DNA from: Bin87 sp965208015
GTDB lineage: Bacteria; Chloroflexota; Dehalococcoidia; Lucifugimonadales; UBA3495
Assembly: GCA_965208015.1 (NCBI GenBank)
Contig: OZ242308.1
Span: forward strand, 682,001 to 746,000
DNA: 64,000 nt
Direction: 5' to 3'
Positions 14,945 through 22,801 of the stretch are shown one piece after another. The first letter of the stretch is position 1. Each line of letters starts with the position of its first letter. A program made the translations under genes and the position numbers. Below the pieces are notes generated by a model. It did no database searches. It was not told where the DNA came from and saw only the letters and a list, made by a program, of their open reading frames with translations.

Positions 14945-17215
14945 ATGAAGGACAGCATCAATCACGGATTCCGAACCGTTACGCCGAGGTTTCTTTTGCC
15001 TTTCCTGCTGTCGGCGGTGGTAGTTGCCCTGCTGGCCTGCGGGGGCGGCGGTGAAGCCCCCGCAGCATCGACCACCGACTCCGGTGGCGGCAGCGCTGCT
15101 CCCGAACCGACGGCCATGGCGGCCGCGCCGGCCACCGGCGGCAGCAGCGGCAGCGGAACCCAGCTGGAAACCCAGGGTCAGAGCTTCGAATTCCAACTGG
15201 TCTGCATCAACCGCAGCGTGGCGGCGTGCGAGCTGGTCAACAGCTTCTTTGTTCCCGAAGTGGCCGAGCGCACCGACGGTCAGGTACAGTTCGTCATATC
15301 CTCATTCCCGGAACTGGGAATCGCGGGCGGTGATACCCTTCGGCTGGTCGAGGACAATACGCTGGAAGTGGCGGAGGTGTACAGCGGATACGTCGGTGGA
15401 GACCTCCCGTTGCTGGACATCGGAAACCTGTGGGGCTTGTCCCCCAGCGAGGAGGCCCACCTGGAGCTATCCGACGCCATCCACGAGGATCTGGTCAGGG
15501 TGCTCAAGGAGACCACGGGCGGGCAGCCCATCATGCGCCACTACTATCCCAACCAGTTCATCTTCAGCCGGGACGAGTTGGACTCGCTTTCGCAGTTTGA
15601 GGGCAAGCAGATCCGCCAGCACAGCACCATCCTGGGCGACCTGCTGGCCGGCCTGGGCGCCGAGGGTCAGTTCGTGGCCTTTGCCGACGTTTACACTGCC
15701 CTCGAGCGCGGCGTCCTCGACGCCGGTGTTACCGGCGGCGAACCCGGACACAGCCAGCGCTGGTACGAGGTCACGGATTACCTGTACGGTCCCATCATCG
15801 GCTCCGTCGCCGTGGCCTACTTCACCATGGGCAGTGATTCGTGGAGCCAACTGCCTCCCGATATTCAGCAGATCATCCTGGACGTGGGCGAAGAACACGA
15901 AAAACTCGCCCGCAAAACCCTCATTGAAGAATGGAACGTGTACAGCGTTGAGGCCAACGTGGAGTCCGGCATGATTCACCGGCCCTTCAGCGACGAAGTC
16001 CAGACCAAGATGCGGGAAGTGGCCTTGAACGTCATCCTCCCCAACTGGGTCGAGCGCACCGGTGGCCCCGACAGTGATGCTGCGCGCCTCTACAACGATA
16101 AGGTTGCTCCCATCCTGGGTGTCGCGATCAGTCCCGACGGCTCCGCAAAGGAACTCGACGGCGCCATGATGTCGGGCAGCATGGAGAAGGCCGAGCTGGT
16201 CTCCCAGGGCGAGGATATCGACATCCAGCTGGTGTGCATCAACCGCACCGGCAACCCCTGCACCCTCATTTACTCCACCGAGGCGGAACACGGCATCGGC
16301 GGCTTCATCAAGCGCGTCTACGACCGCACCGAGGGGCAGGTCGATTTCCAGATCAGCTCGTTCCCCGAATTGGGCCTGGCCGGGCCCGACTCGCTGCGGC
16401 TGATCGAGGACCGCACCATGGAGCTGGCCGAGATCTACTCCGGCTACATCGGCGGGGACCTGCCGATCATCGACATGGCCAACCTGTGGGGACTCTATCC
16501 CGACCCTGAAACCAACTTCGCCGTCATCGACGCCACACGGGATGACATCCACAGCATCATCGAGGAGCAATCCAACGGCATCGTGGTGATGGAGAACTAC
16601 TACGAGAGCAACTACTACTTCTCGTCGCGCCCGCTGAACTCCCTTTCAGACTTTGAAGGGCTGAAGACGCGCAGCCACAGCACGGTGCTCAGCGACCTGC
16701 TGGGCGGCATGGGCGCAGATCCGCAGTTCATGGCCTTTGCCGACGTGTACACCGCCCTGGAGCGCGGGGTGCTGGACGCCGCCGTGTCCTGCGGGACCTG
16801 CGGCTCGGGCGTTCGCTGGTACGAGGTGACCGACTACCTGGTCGGCCCCATCGTAGCCATCGGCGTGACGTGGATCACCATGAACAAGGACGTGTGGGAC
16901 TCCATTCCGCCGGACCTCCAGGCCATCATCAAGGAGGAGGGCGAGCGGCACCAGCGCACCTCCCGCGAGTGGGTTGAGACCGTGTGGACCGAGGAGGGCA
17001 TCAGCGAGAACACCGAGGGCGGCATGGAGTACATCGAGTTCAACCAGGAAGTGCGGGACGCGCTGTTCCAGGCCGGGCGCAACAACGTGCTGCCCAAGTG
17101 GGTGGAGCGCACGGGCGGCCCCAACAGCGAGGCGGTGCAGATCTACAACGAGAAGGCCGCGCCCATCATCGGCGTCCGCGTCGGCGCTGACGGGCAGGCG
17201 GAGGACATCAAGTAG
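14945..17215 (+). CDS. Double-domain TRAP transporter substrate-binding lipoprotein B
   Basis: A 756-residue paralogue of the preceding protein with lipobox LLAC (Cys 32), Ala/Ser linker and two DctP-like domains (about 75-395 and 425-755). Both domains start with CINR[ST]-x3-C. The N-domain pocket motif is TGGEPG, like TGGTPG in protein A, whereas the C-domain has CGTCG, like CGSCG in A. So N-domains match N-domains and C-domains match C-domains: the fusion is older than the gene duplication. The linker between domains is shorter than in A and lacks its extra cysteines. AGGAGG precedes the ATG. It has its own promoter. Confidence 0.9.
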   Translation: MKDSINHGFRTVTPRFLLPFLLSAVVVALLACGGGGEAPAASTTDSGGGSAAPEPTAMAAAPATGGSSGSGTQLETQGQSFEFQLVCINRSVAACELVNSFFVPEVAERTDGQVQFVISSFPELGIAGGDTLRLVEDNTLEVAEVYSGYVGGDLPLLDIGNLWGLSPSEEAHLELSDAIHEDLVRVLKETTGGQPIMRHYYPNQFIFSRDELDSLSQFEGKQIRQHSTILGDLLAGLGAEGQFVAFADVYTALERGVLDAGVTGGEPGHSQRWYEVTDYLYGPIIGSVAVAYFTMGSDSWSQLPPDIQQIILDVGEEHEKLARKTLIEEWNVYSVEANVESGMIHRPFSDEVQTKMREVALNVILPNWVERTGGPDSDAARLYNDKVAPILGVAISPDGSAKELDGAMMSGSMEKAELVSQGEDIDIQLVCINRTGNPCTLIYSTEAEHGIGGFIKRVYDRTEGQVDFQISSFPELGLAGPDSLRLIEDRTMELAEIYSGYIGGDLPIIDMANLWGLYPDPETNFAVIDATRDDIHSIIEEQSNGIVVMENYYESNYYFSSRPLNSLSDFEGLKTRSHSTVLSDLLGGMGADPQFMAFADVYTALERGVLDAAVSCGTCGSGVRWYEVTDYLVGPIVAIGVTWITMNKDVWDSIPPDLQAIIKEEGERHQRTSREWVETVWTEEGISENTEGGMEYIEFNQEVRDALFQAGRNNVLPKWVERTGGPNSEAVQIYNEKAAPIIGVRVGADGQAEDIK

Positions 17216-17296
17216 CGGGCGGTTCGTTTCCGGGCCTCCTGGCATCTAGGCCGGACTGATGAAAGACCCACCGGATCGCGACGAATTTCGCGCTGG

Positions 17297-17325
17297 TTGA
17301 CTTTTATCAGACCGGCCAATATAGT
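17297..17325 (+). promoter_or_regulatory. Sigma70-type promoter of the dctQ-dctM genes
   Basis: TTGACT (17297-17302), 17-bp spacer, TATAGT (17320-17325): five of six bases match in each box. This gives the membrane subunits a promoter separate from those of the binding proteins, with a leader of about 110 nt. Confidence 0.75.
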
Positions 17326-17441
17326 CCCAACTTGCGTGTCATATCCGGGGATTTTTGCCCCCTTACCACTCTGCTTTTACAGCATTCGATGATCTGCCGG
17401 CGCATTATGAACACGCTTGCCCGGCTTACCGGAGGGATCGG

Positions 17442-18113
17442 TTGACTACACCATCTGCGGCAACACCCACGCCGGTTTTCCTGACCCGTTTCATTCATAA
17501 GATCGACAGCGGCCTGGACTGGGTTTACCGGATCTTCGGATACGTCTGCGGGTCTCTTTTGCTCATTCTGGGCATCTACATCACCTACCAGGTGATAATG
17601 CGGAAGCTGGGCGGCCCCATCCTGGGCAATCAGGAGTTGGTGGGCGGTTACATCCTGGCTTTCGCCGGAACCTGGGCGTTTTCCTATTCCCTGCGCACCG
17701 GCTCCCACGTCCGCATTGACGTGCTGCTGCCCCTCTTTTCACGGATCCACCCCTACGTGCGCTCGGCGGCCGACTGGATGGCCCTGGGGTCCGTGGGCTT
17801 CTTCGGCCTCATCACCGCCATCAAGAGCTGGGAGGAAGTCGCCGAGTCCAAGTGCATCCGCACCAACGCCGAGGGCATGTGCGAGCCCGCCCTGGCGAAC
17901 ACCTATCTCATTGGAAACTTTCTGCCCGAGCTGTGGATGTTCCAGATGATCGTGGCCGTCGGCTTCACCATGCTCGCATTCACTTCGTTCCAGTGGATGC
18001 TGAGCATGATCGCGCGCGGCCTCCTTGAGATCTGGCACAAGAGCTCGGGCGGCGACGTGGCCGAACTTGCTCCCGAAGCCGAGGTCATGCAGGAAGCGGC
18101 GTCCGGCGTGTAG
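17442..18113 (+). CDS. TRAP transporter small membrane subunit (DctQ type)
   Basis: A 223-residue protein with four hydrophobic segments, as in DctQ. The family signature is visible in the GYVCGSLLLILGIYITYQVIMRKLGG segment (first helix, then QVIMRK), NQELVGGYILAFAGTW and HVRIDVLLP. Between helices 3 and 4 an outside loop carries C-I-R-T-N-A-E-G-M-C, a possible disulfide. I choose TTG 17442, since GGAGGG lies at proper distance, while the longer open frame has no ribosome site. It should hold the large subunit and the binding proteins together in an ion-driven importer. Confidence 0.88.
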   Translation: MTTPSAATPTPVFLTRFIHKIDSGLDWVYRIFGYVCGSLLLILGIYITYQVIMRKLGGPILGNQELVGGYILAFAGTWAFSYSLRTGSHVRIDVLLPLFSRIHPYVRSAADWMALGSVGFFGLITAIKSWEEVAESKCIRTNAEGMCEPALANTYLIGNFLPELWMFQMIVAVGFTMLAFTSFQWMLSMIARGLLEIWHKSSGGDVAELAPEAEVMQEAASGV

Positions 18114-18196
18114 CCGTCCGGCCCGTTCCAACCGACTTTTCCGACCCAGGGCAGCCACAGAACCGGCGGCTGCCGCCACACCGAGGAATCTGAAAT

Positions 18197-19879
18197 ATGG
18201 CAATCATCGCTGCTTTCAGCATGATGGGGGTTTTCTTCATCATCGGGTTGTACGTCGCCGGGGCGCTTGGAGTGCTGTCCCTGGTGATGATGCAGATGTT
18301 CTCGGACGCCCCGCTGTGGAACATCCTGGGTAACAAGGCGTGGGAGAGCAATACCAACTTCATCCTGGTAGCGGTGCCGCTGTTCCTGCTCATGGGCGAG
18401 CTGATGCTTCGCTCCGGCATGGGCGAGCGCATGTACGGCGCGTTGTCCCGGTGGCTGGTCTTCCTGCCGGGCGGTTTGCTGCACACCAACATCGCCTCCT
18501 GCGCGGTCTTCGCGGCGTGCTCCGGCTCCAGCGTCGCCACCTCCGCCACCATCAGCCGGGTTTCCCTGCCGTCCTTCCGTCAGCGGGGCTACAGCGAGCG
18601 CCTGGTCATCGGCTCCCTGGCTGCCGGAGGAACTCTCGGCATCCTGATCCCGCCCAGCATCGGGCTCATCATCTACGGCGTGCTGGTGGAGGAGTCCATC
18701 GGCCGCCTCTACATGGGAGGCTTCCTGCCCGGCTTCCTGCTGGCGTTCACCATGATCCTCATGATGATAGTCACTTCCGTGATATTCCCGCGGACTGCTC
18801 CCATGGACGAGGAAGTGCGCCGCCTGTATCGCGCCTGGTTCCACGGAATCGCGGTTCGGCGCTATACCGATGAGCAGATGAACGTCATGCGCCAGGAGCA
18901 GGCCACCGAGGCCGGCCTGACCGATCCCGCTGACCGCGCCGCCTACCGCCGCGGCCGATCCACCCTGTCGTATCCGGAGGCTGTCTCCGAATGGCTGCGC
19001 ATGGTCAAGGAAGCGACCGTCGGCCTGGTGGCCATCATCCCGGTGCTGATCATCATCTTCGTGGTACTGGGTTCCATCTACACCGGCTGGGCCACGCCCA
19101 CCGAGGCGGCTGCCCTGGGGGTGTTTGGCGCGCTGGTGGTAGCCATAGCCAACGAACTGTACAAGAAGCCCCAGGGCGTCTACGCGGACTGGAACCAATC
19201 CATGCGCGGCATCAGGATCATGCTCCTGGACGCCATCATTTCCACCGTCCGCACCTCGTCGATGATCATGCTCATCGTGATGGCGGCATTCACGCTCAGC
19301 TTCGCCTTCGCCCGTCTAGGCATATCCCAGGACATCTCGGAGTGGATCACCGGCCTGAACCTCAACGCCTTGCAGTTCGTGATCATCCTGGTGTTCTTCT
19401 ACCTGCTGCTGGGCACCTTCATGGAAAGCTTCGCCATGCTGGTGACCACCATTCCGATTCTCACGCCCTCGCTGGAAGCGGTAGGTGTGGACCTGGTGTG
19501 GTTCGGCATCATCATGGTGATCCTGGTGGAGGCGGCGCTGATCAGCCCACCGGAAGGCATCAACCTGTACATTCTCCACGGCGTCAGACAGGACGTTGAC
19601 GCTCAGATGGCGGAACAGACCGCCGCGGCACAGGAGGCTTTACGAGAAAGCACGATCACGGACGTGTACATTGGAGTCTTGCCGTTCATGGGCTGTATGG
19701 CTCTGGTGATAGCACTTTTGTTCGCCTTCCCGGATATCGCGTTATGGGCGCCGTGCGTCATCTACGACGACCCAAGCAGAGACTTCCTGCAGGCGATCAA
19801 CGTGGAACGGGACGCCGCCGGGTTCTGGGAGAATGTCCGCTACTGCGCGTCGGAGTTCCGGCCCAGGGCCTACGAGTAG
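18197..19879 (+). CDS. TRAP transporter large membrane subunit (DctM type), enlarged
   Basis: A 560-residue DctM-family permease with about 12 membrane segments; typical members have 425-440. Family motifs include GEL[ML]-like SGMGERMYGALSR, CSGSSVATSATI, GILIPPSIGLIIYG and a C-terminal ALISPPEGINLYILHG. Two differences explain the size: an inserted hydrophilic stretch (about residues 197-265, including YRRGRSTLSYPEA) between the halves, and a tail of about 50 residues after the last helix with two cysteines. GAGGAA lies before the ATG. It should form the ion-coupled channel for the substrate delivered by the double-domain proteins. Confidence 0.9.
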   Translation: MAIIAAFSMMGVFFIIGLYVAGALGVLSLVMMQMFSDAPLWNILGNKAWESNTNFILVAVPLFLLMGELMLRSGMGERMYGALSRWLVFLPGGLLHTNIASCAVFAACSGSSVATSATISRVSLPSFRQRGYSERLVIGSLAAGGTLGILIPPSIGLIIYGVLVEESIGRLYMGGFLPGFLLAFTMILMMIVTSVIFPRTAPMDEEVRRLYRAWFHGIAVRRYTDEQMNVMRQEQATEAGLTDPADRAAYRRGRSTLSYPEAVSEWLRMVKEATVGLVAIIPVLIIIFVVLGSIYTGWATPTEAAALGVFGALVVAIANELYKKPQGVYADWNQSMRGIRIMLLDAIISTVRTSSMIMLIVMAAFTLSFAFARLGISQDISEWITGLNLNALQFVIILVFFYLLLGTFMESFAMLVTTIPILTPSLEAVGVDLVWFGIIMVILVEAALISPPEGINLYILHGVRQDVDAQMAEQTAAAQEALRESTITDVYIGVLPFMGCMALVIALLFAFPDIALWAPCVIYDDPSRDFLQAINVERDAAGFWENVRYCASEFRPRAYE

Positions 19880-19915
19880 CCTGCCCGACCGCTGCCTTGC
19901 CGTATAATGCAGGAA

Positions 19916-19946
19916 GCGCCTCTGCCGCCGCTGGGGGCAGGGGCGC
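19916..19946. terminator. Hairpin between dctM and hicB
   Basis: GCGCCTCTGCC and GGCAGGGGCGC form an 11-bp stem with one G-T pair. It sits 36 nt past the dctM stop and 50 nt before hicB, just after a TATAAT at 19903-19908 that lacks a good -35. It may end the TRAP transcript or be an operator-like palindrome of hicBA. Confidence 0.4.
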
Positions 19947-19995
19947 TGACACATTGCGCGCCCGGTTCGACTACGGGCCGGGACGAGGTGATGCT

Positions 19996-20448
19996 ATGAA
20001 ATACCGGGTTCTGCTGCACAAATCGGAAGAAGGCTATTTTGCCGTCAGCCCCAACTTCCCAACCTGCAACGCACAGAGTTCCACGGCTGAGGACGCATTG
20101 GAAACTGTCCGCGGCGCGCTACAGGACCACCTCGCCGTGCGCGAAGACTTGCGCTGGGGAGACGTCCTGGGGAGCGACAACATCAAAGCGGTGGACGTTG
20201 AAGTTGACCCGGTACGGGAAACGACGATGCGCTACCAGATACGGATGATCAAGGATTGCGAAGGCTACGCGGTATCCTGCCCTATGTTGCCCGGTTGTTT
20301 CTCCCAGGGTGACACTTTCGAGGAGGCGTTGGCAAACATCCAAATCGCTATCCGCGAGTGGCTCATCTCCATCCAGGAGGTGCTACTGTTGGGTGAGCCG
20401 GATGTCGAGATTATCGAGGTTGCCGAAGGGGAAGAGGTGGACCTTTAA
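19996..20448 (+). CDS. HicB-like antitoxin with two HicB domains
   Basis: A 150-residue protein with two degenerate HicB/RNase H-like repeats. Repeat 1 is MKYRVLLHKSEEGYFAVSPN followed by FPTCNAQSSTAEDAL; repeat 2 (from about residue 77) is YQIRMIKDCEGYAVSCP then MLPGCFSQGDTFEEAL. Both share the GY-x-V-x-x-P and A-x-x-x-I/V-x-x-A-I/L helix of HicB. Normal HicB proteins have one such domain, often with a DNA-binding tail, which is missing here. ATG 19996 has GAGG 7 nt before it. It lies 3 nt before a HicA gene, so it is the antitoxin of that pair; antitoxin-first is the less common order. Confidence 0.85.
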   Translation: MKYRVLLHKSEEGYFAVSPNFPTCNAQSSTAEDALETVRGALQDHLAVREDLRWGDVLGSDNIKAVDVEVDPVRETTMRYQIRMIKDCEGYAVSCPMLPGCFSQGDTFEEALANIQIAIREWLISIQEVLLLGEPDVEIIEVAEGEEVDL

Positions 20449-20451
20449 ACC

Positions 20452-20664
20452 ATGCCCAGGATTCCCGGTATCAGCTACCGTCGGGCGGTCAGAGCGTTGG
20501 AGAAGGTCGGATTCGTAGTGGAAAGGGAGACCAAGCACACCGTAATGGTCAAAGATGGAATTAAAGTTTCCATTCCTCGGCATAATCCCGTAGCCGCGGG
20601 AACCATGGGCAGTATCGTAAGGCGGGCTGGGCTGACGGTTGAAGAGTTCCGCGAACTGTTGTGA
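20452..20664 (+). CDS. HicA-like mRNA interferase toxin
   Basis: A 70-residue HicA family protein with a double-stranded RNA-binding-like fold. The pattern ISYRRAVRALEKVGFVVERETKHTVMV (split: RALEKVGF, then ETKHTVMV) has the conserved catalytic His, and PRHNPVAAGTMGSIVR and the C-terminal GLTVEEFREL match the family closely. It should cleave mRNA unless bound by the upstream HicB-like protein. Full length, no sign of decay. Confidence 0.88.
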   Translation: MPRIPGISYRRAVRALEKVGFVVERETKHTVMVKDGIKVSIPRHNPVAAGTMGSIVRRAGLTVEEFRELL

Positions 20665-20724
20665 TCCACGCAACCACATTTCCCATTGACCCGTTCCATT
20701 CGCCGCATTAGCATACCGTCTGCC

Positions 20725-21453
20725 ATGTACGCTCTGATTCTCGCCGGCGGCAAGGGTGAAAGGTTGCGGCCCCTGACCGACACCGTGCCCAAGCCCATGA
20801 TCAATTTGTGCGGTCGCCCCATCCTCTGGCACCAGGTCCGGTGGCTGCGCGAGGCCGGCGTAACCGATGTTGTCTTCCTGGTGGGCCACCTGGCCGACGC
20901 GGTGGGAGACTATTTCGGCGACGGCAGCGAGTACGGGGTCCGCGCGCACTACAGCCGGGAGGACGCTCCACTCGGAAGGGGCGGCGCTCTCCGGCAAGGC
21001 CTGGACTTGCTGCCCGGTGACGACCGCCCGGTCATCGCCACCAACGGCGACGTCATCACCGATGCTTCGCTGGCCGAGCTTATCGCCGACTACCATGCCC
21101 GTCGCCGCCTGAACCCAGCCCACTGCGCCACCATCCTCACCGCGCCCATGACCAGCCCCTACGGTATCGTGGACACTGGCGCCGACGGCCTCGTGGACCA
21201 ATTCCGTGAAAAGGCGGTGCTTCCCTACGCCATCAACGGAGGGGTCTACGTTCTCCATCCCGGCATCCGCGACCTGCTGCCCGAGTTGGGCGACCACGAG
21301 ACGAGTACCTTCCCCGCCCTGGCCGCGGAGGGTCGCATGTCCGCCGTGTCCACTGGGGCCTTCTGGCGCAGCGTCGACTCCCTCAAGGATCTGCGGGAAG
21401 CTGAAGAGCACCTGTCTTCCCTGATTTCTGGCCCGTCCGAGGCGGCGCAGTGA
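20725..21453 (+). CDS. Sugar-1-phosphate nucleotidyltransferase
   Basis: A 242-residue protein of the NTP_transferase family, which joins a sugar-1-phosphate to a nucleoside triphosphate to make NDP-sugars. The signature LILAGGKGERLRPLTDTVPKPM is at the N-terminus (as ALILAGGKGERL then KPMINLCGRP), followed by the GRGGALRQG segment and NGDVITD metal-binding motif, and FREKAVLP near the substrate site. It is short: no left-handed beta-helix tail as in GlmU or ManC. I start at ATG 20725, where homology starts. It overlaps the MoxR gene by 4 nt. Confidence 0.85.
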   Translation: MYALILAGGKGERLRPLTDTVPKPMINLCGRPILWHQVRWLREAGVTDVVFLVGHLADAVGDYFGDGSEYGVRAHYSREDAPLGRGGALRQGLDLLPGDDRPVIATNGDVITDASLAELIADYHARRRLNPAHCATILTAPMTSPYGIVDTGADGLVDQFREKAVLPYAINGGVYVLHPGIRDLLPELGDHETSTFPALAAEGRMSAVSTGAFWRSVDSLKDLREAEEHLSSLISGPSEAAQ

Positions 21454-22403
21454 TCACCGCAGCCCAGGCACAGCAGATCGCGGACACCGCTGCCAGGATC
21501 CGCGACAACGTCCAGCTGGCCATTGTCGGCAAGGACGAGGTGATCGAGTACACCCTGGCCGCCCTTTTCAGCGCCGGCCACATCCTGGTTGAGGATGTCC
21601 CGGGGATCGGCAAGACCACCCTCGCCCGCTCGCTGGCCTACTCCCTGGACTGCGAGTTCCGCCGCATCCAGTTCACCCCCGACCTGATGCCCTCGGACAT
21701 AACCGGCATCCACTACTACAACCAGCACAATGGGCAGTTCGAGTTCCGCCCCGGCCCGGTGATCTCCCAGGTTGTCCTGGCCGACGAGATCAACCGCGCC
21801 ACGCCCCGGACCCAATCCGCGCTGCTGGAAGCCATGGCCGAACGGCAGGTCACCGTCGACCAGGATACCGTGCAGTTGCCCGCGCCGTTCCTCGTCCTGG
21901 CGACCCAGAACCCCATCGAGCTGGAGGGCACCTTCCCGCTGCCCGAGGCCCAGATCGACCGCTTCCTGCTACGGCTGCGCCTGGGCTACCCCTCGGAAGA
22001 CGACGAGACCGCCATGCTGGAGCGCTTCGAGGACGCCGACCCGCTGGGTTCCCTTGGGCCCGTGGCATCCGCTGACGACGTATTGCGCATCCAGGCGCTG
22101 GTCCGGCAGGTGTACATCGACCCGGTGTTGCGCAACTACCTGGTGCAGGTGATCCGCGCCACCCGCGAGCATCCCGACGTCGAGCTGGGGGCCAGTCCCC
22201 GCGCCACCCTGGGCCTCTACCGCTGCGCCCAGGCCCTGGCCGGCATCCGCGGGCAGGAATACGTCACGCCCGACGACATCAAGACGCTGGCCACCCCCAC
22301 GCTGGCCCACCGCATCATCCTCAAGAGCATGGCCCGCCTGCGAGAACGCAGCCAGGAATCAGTGGTCAACGAAGTCCTGGAAGCCCAGACGGTGCCGGTC
22401 TGA
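21450..22403 (+). CDS. MoxR-family AAA+ ATPase
   Basis: A 317-residue MoxR ATPase. The Walker A is EDVPGIGKTTLARSLA (about residues 47-62), Walker B is VLADEINRATPRTQSALLEAM, sensor 1 is LATQNPIELEGTFPLPEAQIDRF (as ATQNPIELEGT) and the C-terminal lid carries GASPRATLGLYR. Start is GTG overlapping the preceding TGA. MoxR proteins usually act as chaperones for metal or cofactor insertion and sit beside DUF58 and VWA genes; none follows here, and the upstream partner is a nucleotidyltransferase. Confidence 0.9.
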   Translation: MITAAQAQQIADTAARIRDNVQLAIVGKDEVIEYTLAALFSAGHILVEDVPGIGKTTLARSLAYSLDCEFRRIQFTPDLMPSDITGIHYYNQHNGQFEFRPGPVISQVVLADEINRATPRTQSALLEAMAERQVTVDQDTVQLPAPFLVLATQNPIELEGTFPLPEAQIDRFLLRLRLGYPSEDDETAMLERFEDADPLGSLGPVASADDVLRIQALVRQVYIDPVLRNYLVQVIRATREHPDVELGASPRATLGLYRCAQALAGIRGQEYVTPDDIKTLATPTLAHRIILKSMARLRERSQESVVNEVLEAQTVPV

Positions 22404-22465
22404 GCGTGTAGGGCCGGGCAACTGACCGTCCGCAAGATGTTCGGCAACCATCAGAAGAGATGCCC

Positions 22466-22801
22466 TTACGTCCTTCTCAGATCCGGGACTGACACGTAGC
22501 GCGCTTGGCCTTGCGGCGTCTCGGAGATCGTCCTGTTTATGACAGCCGTGCTTGCCACTACGCTCGGGCGGTGATTGCTCGTGAGGACTATGACGGCGAT
22601 CTCCAGAATCGCTACGTTCAGCTGGTTTGGGATGTTTTGGTCGGCGGTTACGAAGGCGTCAAAGCTCTCGGCGATTGCCGCAGCGACGAGGGCTCCGTTC
22701 TGGAAGGTTTGCCAACCCATTTGTCGCGCAGTACTGACATCGTGATCGGGCAGGTGGTGTCTGAGGCTCGCCGGAGTGCAGTGGTCGAAGATCACTCTCA
22801 T
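22466..22801 (-). CDS. DUF5615 PIN-like toxin candidate
   Basis: A 111-residue protein of the DUF5615 (Mut7-C-like PIN) family. It begins with VIFDHCTPASLRHHL, where an Asp and following residues match the family's metal-binding D-x-x-x-P-x-x-L, then has DVSTARQMGW and AFVTADQNIPNQ, with the TxD pattern of PIN nucleases. The last third is less conserved. It overlaps the upstream DUF433 gene by 4 nt (ATGA), a typical antitoxin-toxin arrangement. Confidence 0.8.
   Translation of the reverse strand: MRVIFDHCTPASLRHHLPDHDVSTARQMGWQTFQNGALVAAAIAESFDAFVTADQNIPNQLNVAILEIAVIVLTSNHRPSVVASTAVINRTISETPQGQARYVSVPDLRRT

Noticed and set aside
19903..19908. TATAAT as the hicBA promoter
   Set aside because: The -10 is perfect but no -35 or extended -10 is seen, and it is next to a hairpin; kept only as a remark.
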